Part shown: piece by piece, positions 1-5,458 of the stretch | Position numbering within the stretch: the first letter of the stretch is position 1 | How the letters are laid out: each line of letters begins with the position of its first letter | Assembly (NCBI GenBank): GCA_031278755.1 | Contig: JAITJV010000127.1 | Location: forward strand, 1-9,309 | Source of the DNA: Treponema sp. | Lineage (GTDB): Bacteria; Spirochaetota; Spirochaetia; Treponematales; Breznakiellaceae | Reading direction: 5' to 3' | Length of the DNA: 9,309 bases | Translations under genes and position numbers: made by a program | Notes under the pieces: model-generated | Seen by the model: the letters and a program-made list of their open reading frames with translations, nothing else | Database searches by the model: none | What the model was told of the DNA's origin: nothing

Positions 1-1225
1 TCTCGTCGGTAAAGGCCGTTTGGGCCGAGACCCGCCGGGCTTCGGCCTGGTACTGTTTTGTACGCTCCGCGTCTTCGGCGGAAACGGAAACGGTTTCAAA
101 AAGATTAAGGCCGTAAAGATACTCAAGGTAATCCGCGGGATCATCGGGCAGTTCCGGAACCGTGATTTCCGGGATGTTTTCCCTTACTATGGCCCGTTCC
201 GCGGGATTGTCATCCAGGAAGACCATGGAATCGAAACCAATGTTGAGGATGGACTGTATGCGCCGTATGTTGTCGGCCTTATTGTCCCAGTTCGCCATAA
301 ACACCGAAATATCTTCCGGTTTTAACACCATTTCGGGGTGCTTTTCAAAAGGTTCTTTGGCGGTATCTTCGTTGTTTTTGGAACAAACCGCCAGAATGAC
401 GCCGCGGTCTTTAAGCTTTTTGATCCAGTGCTGAAATTCGGTAAAAGCCTTGCCTATGCCCAGCTCGTGGCCCAACTGTATGTTTTCAAGGCCGTCGTCC
501 CCTATGACTCCGCCCCAGAGGGTGTTGTCCAGATCGAGGATGAGGCACTTTTTGATTTGCCCCTGGGCGGCGCAGATCAGATCCATGATCCGGGAAGCCG
601 CATAGGGAACGCTGTCCAGTGAAAGCACCATTTCGCTGCTTGTGTAAACCGGCGCGTTAAACATGGCGTTCCGGCCGAGTTTGTTTTGAAGGGCCGCCAT
701 GTCGCAGATAAAAAGATTGGCCGCGGCGGCGGCCAGTTTCATGAGTTCGTAATTGAGTTTGCGTATCTGCCAGATAAAAGAATTTTCAAGCTTGTCCGCA
801 AAACTGCCGAATACCGAATCGTCAATTTCAGGGTAATTGCAGTAAATAATCCTGCCCGGACAGGAAGCGCAGAGGAAACGCACAAAGTCCAGGCGTTCAT
901 CCGCCAGGGAGGCCTGTTTTTCCCGGGGTAAACTGTCGTAATGACAGAGCAGTTTATGCGACGACTGAAAAATCACCGCGTAATCCGCCCTGAAGGCATA
1001 AAATTCCGAAGAAGGGTCCATTATCTGCTGTTCAATCTGGTTGAATTCAGCCTCAAACAGATCAAGCCGGATCCCCCGTTCTATGGCTGTTCCTTTCAGG
1101 GCCGTCGCAAGAAACTGGGTCGCCGTATCCCCCAAAAGGGCGGCTTTTACCGGGGGCGGGGAAGTACGCCGGGCGTCCGGCGTGTCTTTCTTTACCTTGC
1201 GTTGTAATTCCAGAAACGTCAGCAA
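1..1225 (-). CDS. FkbH-like HAD-superfamily (subfamily IIIC) protein, 3' end cut by the window edge
   Basis: The reverse strand has an open frame of 408 codons from a TTG at 1225 to the window edge, with no stop. An AAAGGAGA Shine-Dalgarno lies 6-7 bases upstream, and an in-frame TAA at the SD's 5' side excludes a longer protein. The N-terminal domain shows a GDT motif near residue 32 and the FkbH-type stretch ending in FYAFRADYAVIF. The HAD domain has DLDNT at 231-235 (nucleophile Asp231, general acid Asp233) followed by LWGGVIGDDG, and a late acidic motif FLDDNPAER near 336-344. In the FkbH family this domain takes a glyceryl unit from 1,3-bisphosphoglycerate and loads it on an acyl carrier protein; relatives act in polyketide and surface-glycan pathways. 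Full-length members usually carry a C-terminal acetyltransferase-like domain, which would lie beyond the edge. The family is certain from motifs; the substrate is not known. Confidence 0.9.
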   Translation of the reverse strand, partial: MLTFLELQRKVKKDTPDARRTSPPPVKAALLGDTATQFLATALKGTAIERGIRLDLFEAEFNQIEQQIMDPSSEFYAFRADYAVIFQSSHKLLCHYDSLPREKQASLADERLDFVRFLCASCPGRIIYCNYPEIDDSVFGSFADKLENSFIWQIRKLNYELMKLAAAAANLFICDMAALQNKLGRNAMFNAPVYTSSEMVLSLDSVPYAASRIMDLICAAQGQIKKCLILDLDNTLWGGVIGDDGLENIQLGHELGIGKAFTEFQHWIKKLKDRGVILAVCSKNNEDTAKEPFEKHPEMVLKPEDISVFMANWDNKADNIRRIQSILNIGFDSMVFLDDNPAERAIVRENIPEITVPELPDDPADYLEYLYGLNLFETVSVSAEDAERTKQYQAEARRVSAQTAFTDE

Positions 1226-1428
1226 ACCCTTCTCCTTTGTCCGTTACATTCAGGGAAGCCGCTCCAAAAACAGGAATTTTGGGAAAACCTCTTTTGGAAC
1301 AGGTTTTTATAATAGCATTAAAAAAGGTGAATAGTAAAGCCCTTGATGTATGCCGGCAGGCCGCTTATTCGCGTTGAGGGTTTCATATCCCGCCGCAAAC
1401 TGTGTTGTGCGCTCCACCGCGCGGTATG
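1226..1428. other. Non-coding gap between the divergent fkbH-like gene and rex
   Basis: No convincing ORF lies here. The part next to fkbH (1263-1308), which would be its mRNA leader, has competing short stems: CCAAAA at 1264-1269 can pair with TTTTGG at 1277-1282 or at 1292-1297, and AAAACCT (1284-1290) can pair with AGGTTTT (1301-1307). None has a clear terminator form. The part from 1340 to 1428 shows nothing I can name. Confidence 0.5.
1309..1338 (-). promoter_or_regulatory. Putative sigma70 promoter of the fkbH-like gene
   Basis: On the minus strand, TTTACT (1338-1333) and TATTAT (1314-1309) are separated by 18 bases, matching the -35 and -10 consensus at four and five of six positions. 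It would start RNA near 1302 and leave a leader of about 77 bases before the TTG start. The surrounding stretch is notably AT-rich for this window. Confidence 0.45.
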
Positions 1429-1457
1429 TTGATTTTATTCTCTTTTTTTAGTATCTT
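1429..1457 (+). promoter_or_regulatory. Putative sigma70 promoter of rex
   Basis: TTGATT at 1429-1434 and TATCTT at 1452-1457 are spaced by 17 bases, each matching the consensus at four of six positions. The predicted start of RNA (about 1464) falls inside the Rex operator, so bound Rex would block polymerase. Confidence 0.5.
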
Positions 1458-1460
1458 ATC

Positions 1461-1476
1461 TGTGAAATATTTCACA
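1461..1476. promoter_or_regulatory. Rex operator (ROP site) upstream of rex
   Basis: TGTGAAATATTTCACA is a perfect 16-bp palindrome. It fits the known Rex operator pattern TTGTGA-n6-TCACAA: with its flanks (C on the left, A on the right) it matches 17 of 18 positions of the ideal symmetric form. It lies directly after the -10 element and abuts the AAGGA ribosome-binding site of rex. Position and sequence together indicate autoregulation by the gene product next door. Confidence 0.85.
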
Positions 1477-1485
1477 AGGAAACAG

Positions 1486-2157
1486 ATGAATCATATTCCG
1501 GCGCCGGTAAAGGAACGGCTGCTCTACCTTTTGGGACTCCTCGAAAAGAACGCCGCTCCGGAAAAGCGGCGCCAGGGCGGTTATGCCGGCCTTGTAACGT
1601 CCGCGCGGGTGGAAGAACTGACGGGCTGGCACAGGGATACGATCAGAAAGGATATTTCGTGGCTGGAAAGCCGGGAAACGGCGGGGAGTCCGGGCGGTTA
1701 TGATCCCGGCGTGCTGATCCCCGCAATCAGGAAGGCCCTCGGCCTTGACCGGGTGAGGCGTTTTTGCATAGTGGGGCTTGGCCGGCTTGGTTCGGCTTAT
1801 CTTAACCGGCCTTTTGCCCCCGGCTGTGACGGAATGGGGGAATTTGAGCTTGCGGCCGGTTTTGATATAAACGTGAACCGCGTCGAGATACTCAAATCTC
1901 CCGTACCCCTGTATCCGGCTTATAAAATGGGGGAAGTGATAGCCCGCTTCGGCATAGAAATAGCCCTTCTCTGTGTTCCCCCGGGCGAAGCCCGGGGCGC
2001 GGCCGAAAAACTTGCCGCCTCGGGGATACGGGGGATCGTCAATTTCGCTCCCGCCGCCCTTGTTCTTCCCCCCGATGTTGCCGTGAGAAATGTGTATGTA
2101 GCCGACGAGCTTCGCGCTCTGGTTATCAATATGGAAAGTTCCGGGAACCCCGGTTAG
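1486..2157 (+). CDS. rex: Redox-sensing transcriptional repressor Rex
   Basis: The product is 223 residues, typical for Rex. The ATG at 1486 has AAGGA five bases upstream; an in-frame ATG at 1402 would run through the promoter and operator and is rejected. Residues 1-65 form the winged helix, with recognition helix HRDTIRKDISWLE at 49-61. The Rossmann domain starts at RRFCIVGLGRLG (GLGRLG at 97-102), with Asp127 in GFDIN to hold the NAD ribose and NFAP at 186-189. Rex binds operators when NADH is low and releases DNA when NADH binds, controlling fermentative and respiratory genes. Two features are odd. The positions held by Tyr98 and Asp188 in Thermus Rex are Arg108 and Tyr204 here, while the partner Arg is kept (Arg11). 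The wing (about 63-72) also looks longer and lacks the usual KKGYGY-type residues. The gene heads an apparent operon with serC. Confidence 0.93.
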   Translation: MNHIPAPVKERLLYLLGLLEKNAAPEKRRQGGYAGLVTSARVEELTGWHRDTIRKDISWLESRETAGSPGGYDPGVLIPAIRKALGLDRVRRFCIVGLGRLGSAYLNRPFAPGCDGMGEFELAAGFDINVNRVEILKSPVPLYPAYKMGEVIARFGIEIALLCVPPGEARGAAEKLAASGIRGIVNFAPAALVLPPDVAVRNVYVADELRALVINMESSGNPG

Positions 2158-2171
2158 GTTTCCGGAGTCTT

Positions 2172-2222
2172 CGGCAAAATGCCGCCGGAGAAAATCGCCC
2201 GCGGCTATGCGGCTATGCGGCC
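2172..2222 (+). repeat. Short hairpin and tandem octamers between rex and serC
   Basis: CGGCA (2172-2176) and TGCCG (2180-2184) form a 5-bp stem with an AAA loop, flanked by CCGG on both sides. It is followed by GCGGCTAT twice in tandem (2201-2208, 2209-2216) and the start of a third copy. There is no T-run, so it is not a good terminator, and no promoter is visible in this 86-bp gap. This favours rex-serC co-transcription. Confidence 0.45.
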
Positions 2223-2243
2223 GCGCCAAATAAGGAGTTATTC

Positions 2244-3347
2244 ATGCGTGTATACAACTTTTCCCCGGGGCCTTCCGCGCTTCCGCTTCCCGTGCTTGAA
2301 AAAGCGGCGGCTGAAATGACCGACGCCAACGGGACAGGCCAGTCGGTAATGGAGATGAGCCACAGATCCAAAGATTTCAGGTCCGTCATTGAAAAGACCG
2401 AAGCCCTGCTCCGTGAATTGATGGAGATCCCTTCAAATTACAAAGTGCTCTTCCTCCAGGGCGGAGCTTCCCTCCAGTTCTCCATGATTCCCCTTAATCT
2501 GGCCGCGGGATCTGTTCCCGGAGAGGGAAAACGGGCGCTGTACGTCGAGACGGGAATATGGGCGAAGAAAGCCGCGGAAGAGGCCGCCAAATTCGCCGGG
2601 GTGGAAACGGGGGCAAGCTCCAAAGACAGGGCCTATGCGTATATTCCCGCCGCCCCCGCCGCGGGGCCGGATGACGCATATTACCACATTACGCTGAATA
2701 ATACGATCGTGGGTACAAAGTGGGCCGAAATTCCCGAAACGGGATCCGTCCCCCTTGTCGCCGACATTTCAAGCTGCATACTGTCCGAACCTCTTGATGT
2801 GTCCAAATTCGGGCTTCTGTACGCAGGGGCGCAGAAGAACCTCGGCCCCGCGGGTACTACCGTCGTGATAATACGGGAAGATCTTATGGGCCGCGCCCCG
2901 CCATGGACCCCGGCCCTTCTCAGGTACGACGTCCACGCGGCGGAAGCTTCCATGTACAATACGCCTCCCTGCTACGGGATCTACGTCATAGGGCTGGTGC
3001 TGCAGTGGCTCAAGGATAAGGGGGGAACGGCGGCCGCCGCGCGGCGGAACAGGGAAAAGGCGGACATGCTCTATTCATACCTGGACAATTCCCGTTTTTT
3101 CCGTTCCCCGGTGGATAAACCCTTCCGCAGCCTGATGAACATTCCCTTTATTCCCGCTGAAAACGACGCGGAAAAACGCGCCGCTCTGGAAAAGCGCTTT
3201 GCCGCGGAGGCCGCCGCGCAGGGCCTCGTGAATCTTGCCGGACACAGGCTTGTAGGGGGGATGAGGGCAAGCATCTACAACGCGATGCCCCTGGAAGGGG
3301 TGCGCGCCCTCGCCGGTTTTATGAAGCGGTTTGAAGAGACGGTCTAA
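2244..3347 (+). CDS. serC: Phosphoserine aminotransferase
   Basis: The product (367 residues) is the usual SerC length. It is a PLP enzyme that moves the amino group of glutamate to 3-phosphohydroxypyruvate, step two of serine synthesis in the cytoplasm; related substrates serve in pyridoxal-phosphate synthesis. The N-terminus YNFSPGPSALP is the family signature. SHR at 39-41 and LQGGASLQF at 71-79 form the active-site and phosphate-binding elements. The PLP-binding lysine is Lys198 in YAGAQKNLGPAG, the same position number as in the E. coli enzyme. The ATG is preceded by AAGGAG at 8 bases. The gene lies 86 bp after rex and 26 bp before serA, so the two serine enzymes are very likely co-transcribed. 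Nothing in the sequence looks broken. Confidence 0.96.
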   Translation: MRVYNFSPGPSALPLPVLEKAAAEMTDANGTGQSVMEMSHRSKDFRSVIEKTEALLRELMEIPSNYKVLFLQGGASLQFSMIPLNLAAGSVPGEGKRALYVETGIWAKKAAEEAAKFAGVETGASSKDRAYAYIPAAPAAGPDDAYYHITLNNTIVGTKWAEIPETGSVPLVADISSCILSEPLDVSKFGLLYAGAQKNLGPAGTTVVIIREDLMGRAPPWTPALLRYDVHAAEASMYNTPPCYGIYVIGLVLQWLKDKGGTAAAARRNREKADMLYSYLDNSRFFRSPVDKPFRSLMNIPFIPAENDAEKRAALEKRFAAEAAAQGLVNLAGHRLVGGMRASIYNAMPLEGVRALAGFMKRFEETV

Positions 3348-3373
3348 AACCAATACCGTCAAAGGAGTTTTCC

Positions 3374-4549
3374 ATGTTTCGTATACAGACAATGAACAAG
3401 ATTTCCTCTCTGGGGCTGGAACTTTTTCCCCGCGGCAAGTACGAAGTGGCAAGCGAAATTCCCCATCCCGACGCCATTCTGGTACGCAGCGCCGATCTTC
3501 ACGCCGTGGAAATTCCCCAATCGGTGCTGGCCGTCGCCAGGGCGGGGGCGGGCTACAACAATATCCCCGTGAATGCATGCAGCGCCCGCGGTATTGCCGT
3601 CTTTAACACCCCCGGCGGGAACGCCAATGCGGTTAAGGAGCTGGTTTTGGCGGCCCTCCTTATTTCATCCAGAAACATCCTCGGCGGCGTAAACTGGGGG
3701 GCGAGCCTTGCCGGAAAGTCCGACGAGGTGCCGGATTTGGTGGAAAAGGAAAAATCCCGCTTTGAAGGGCCTGAACTCAGGGGAAAAACGCTGGGAATCG
3801 TGGGTCTGGGCGCCATAGGCGTCATGGTGGCAAACGACGCCGTCGCGCTGGGCATGGACGTCATAGGCTACGATCCCTATATCTCCGTTGACGCGGCCTG
3901 GAACCTTTCCCGTCAGGTGATCAGGGCCGATACGCTGGAAGGCCTTCTTTCGAAAGCGGACTATGTAACGCTCCACATGCCTTTAAGCGACGAAACGAAA
4001 GGGCTTCTTAACGCGGAAAAGTTACGCTTCATGAAAAAAGGCGCCCGCATTGTCAACCTGGCCCGCGGAGGGCTGGTTAACGAGGCCGATATTATCGACG
4101 CCCTCAACAGTAAAAAACTTTCCGTGTATGTAACCGATTTTCCCTCCGCCGAGCTTCTTGCCTGCCCCTCCGCCGTCTGCATTCCCCATCTTGGGGCTTC
4201 AACGCCCGAGGCGGAGGACAACTGCGCGATCATGGCTGTACGCCAGCTTATGGATTATCTTGAGTCCGGAACAGTGAGAAATTCGGTGAATTTTCCCAAA
4301 TGCAGGCTGGAACAGCATTCCCCGTTCAGGCTGCTCGTGGTGAACCGCAATATTCCCAACATGGTAGGGCAGATTACCACCATTCTGGCTGAGGAAAATA
4401 ATAACATTTTGGATTTGATTAATCACCATCGGGACGATTATGCTTATAATATTATTGATACGGAACAGCGTATTCCGGAAAATACCCTGGAACGGCTTTT
4501 GGCCGTCGAAGGGATTATCCGGGTGCGCGAACTTGAACAAGGAGGGTAA
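3374..4549 (+). CDS. serA: D-3-phosphoglycerate dehydrogenase with C-terminal ACT domain
   Basis: The product (391 residues) oxidises 3-phosphoglycerate to 3-phosphohydroxypyruvate with NAD+, the first step of serine synthesis. AAAGGAG lies 7 bases before the ATG. The Rossmann motif GLGAIG is at 144-149, and Asp167 in GYDPY suggests NAD rather than NADP. The catalytic triad of the D-2-hydroxyacid dehydrogenase family is present: Arg231 (NLARGG), Glu260 (DFPSAE) and His272 (IPHLGAS). Residues from about 318 form a single ACT domain, the usual site of serine feedback. The protein is the short SerA form, with no intervening domain before ACT. It follows serC closely, and its last codons overlap the ribosome-binding site of the next gene. 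A general 2-hydroxyacid dehydrogenase is the alternative, but the serC neighbour and ACT domain argue for SerA. Confidence 0.93.
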   Translation: MFRIQTMNKISSLGLELFPRGKYEVASEIPHPDAILVRSADLHAVEIPQSVLAVARAGAGYNNIPVNACSARGIAVFNTPGGNANAVKELVLAALLISSRNILGGVNWGASLAGKSDEVPDLVEKEKSRFEGPELRGKTLGIVGLGAIGVMVANDAVALGMDVIGYDPYISVDAAWNLSRQVIRADTLEGLLSKADYVTLHMPLSDETKGLLNAEKLRFMKKGARIVNLARGGLVNEADIIDALNSKKLSVYVTDFPSAELLACPSAVCIPHLGASTPEAEDNCAIMAVRQLMDYLESGTVRNSVNFPKCRLEQHSPFRLLVVNRNIPNMVGQITTILAEENNNILDLINHHRDDYAYNIIDTEQRIPENTLERLLAVEGIIRVRELEQGG

Positions 4550-4552
4550 ACA

Positions 4553-5458
4553 TTGTTTGAATCAAATTTAAAAATTTCTGAATTTCGAGGCTTTCCGAAG
4601 GCTTCGGCTTTTGGGAAAGCAACCCTGAATTTGGAGAGAAAAGCGGACTTTTGGCCGCTTTTCCCGAAGTCTTTCCCAAAACTAACCGAGTTTTGGGAAT
4701 GGTTTTTTCTTCCTGTTTTTTTCAGCGTCCTGTGCTCAATGATCCCCTGCGCCGCGGCCGGCATCCTGTTCCTGCCCGCTGTGTCCGAGGCTCCCGAAGC
4801 CGGGCAGGCTGACGCGGCTACGGAAGATGCGGCCGAAACGCCGGCGGCGGAGGCTGTAGACAAGACGGAAGATCTTATTGCGGATCTGTACCGGAACCCC
4901 GAAATGAAAGACATGGTGGTGGATTATTTCGGCGCCGTCGCCGGTTCCGGGGACATAGCTTCCCTGATTCTGGAAAACGCGCTTGCCTTTAAGGTCCCGC
5001 CGGCCCTGGCCTTTGCCGTATGCTGGGAGGAAAGCCGGTTCAACCCCCGGGCCGTTAACCTGAAAAACCGGAACGAAAGCATAGACAGGGGGCTGTTTCA
5101 GCTTAACGACAGATCTTTTCCGGCGCTCCAGAGCGAAGATTTCTTTGATCCCGCCGTTAATATTTATTACGGCATAGGCCATCTTCGCTGGTGCCTCAAT
5201 ACGGGGGAAACGGAAATAGCGGCCCTGGCAATGTACAACGCCGGTACAAACCGCGTCCGTAATCTTGGAACGCCGAAAAATACCCTTGATTATGTACACC
5301 GGGTGCTGGAGTACCGGCAGAAGCTTGAACATGCTTTTAGCATAGCCGTCCTTGACGCGCAGGACCGTCCCGCCGGGGATGAGGCGGCCGTTGAAACCGT
5401 TGAAATCGTTGAGGTTTCCCGGAAGCAGCGGTTCTTCAGGCTGTCCCCCGTGCGGTAA
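4553..5458 (+). CDS. Membrane-anchored lytic transglycosylase (SLT domain)
   Basis: The product is 301 residues from a TTG start; GGAGGG lies 6 bases upstream and overlaps the serA stop, and no better in-frame start precedes the membrane segment. Residues 1-48 are a low-complexity extension with repeated FPK, encoded by a palindrome cluster. Residues about 50-78 are strongly hydrophobic (one membrane anchor or uncleaved signal). An Ala/Glu-rich linker follows to about 105. The catalytic domain spans roughly 135-260. It has EESRFNPRAV with Glu160 as the likely catalytic acid, RGLFQLN at 179-185, AMYNAG at 226-231 and YVHRVLEY at 247-254, all family-1 lytic transglycosylase motifs. Such enzymes cleave peptidoglycan glycan strands with formation of 1,6-anhydro-muramic ends, in the periplasm. 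The active domain is therefore expected outside the inner membrane. The gene is translationally close to serA, but its role there is not evident. Confidence 0.85.
   Translation: MFESNLKISEFRGFPKASAFGKATLNLERKADFWPLFPKSFPKLTEFWEWFFLPVFFSVLCSMIPCAAAGILFLPAVSEAPEAGQADAATEDAAETPAAEAVDKTEDLIADLYRNPEMKDMVVDYFGAVAGSGDIASLILENALAFKVPPALAFAVCWEESRFNPRAVNLKNRNESIDRGLFQLNDRSFPALQSEDFFDPAVNIYYGIGHLRWCLNTGETEIAALAMYNAGTNRVRNLGTPKNTLDYVHRVLEYRQKLEHAFSIAVLDAQDRPAGDEAAVETVEIVEVSRKQRFFRLSPVR
4590..4699. repeat. Cluster of three hairpins inside the 5' end of the lytic transglycosylase ORF
   Basis: Three stems lie within 110 bp. Stem A is GCTTTCC (4590-4596) with GGAAAGC (4614-4620). Stem B is GAAAAGCGG (4638-4646) with CCGCTTTTC (4655-4663), 9 bp with an 8-base loop. 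Stem C is TTCCCAAAACT (4673-4683) with AGTTTTGGGAA (4689-4699), 11 bp with a 5-base loop. In addition, TTTTGGGAAAG (4609-4619) is fully complementary to CTTTCCCAAAA (4671-4681), so a rival fold enclosing B would break A and C. This much symmetry is unusual in coding DNA. It could be an in-frame palindromic element or a regulatory leader. Confidence 0.75.

Noticed and set aside
20..1334. Series of plus-strand ORFs of 80-100 codons
   Set aside because: All lie opposite the continuous FkbH-like reading frame on the minus strand or in its leader, and none has recognisable motifs.
1402..1485. Extended start of rex at 1402
   Set aside because: It would translate through the promoter and Rex operator; the ATG at 1486 has its own ribosome-binding site and gives the normal Rex N-terminus.
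2201..2222. CRISPR-like or satellite array
   Set aside because: Only two and a partial copy of an 8-base unit with no spacers; a simple tandem repeat.
1456..2229. 257-codon minus-strand ORF opposite rex
   Set aside because: It covers the well-supported rex gene and its operator, has no domain signature, and is the sort of antisense frame GC-rich codon use produces.
4638..4665. Intrinsic terminator (stem B followed by TTTTCCC) after serA
   Set aside because: The T-stretch is part of the stem arm and is followed by CCC, and the frame continues into a valid transglycosylase. Kept only as part of the palindrome cluster.
4736..5332. 198-codon minus-strand ORF opposite the transglycosylase
   Set aside because: No motif; the plus strand has the complete lytic transglycosylase signature.
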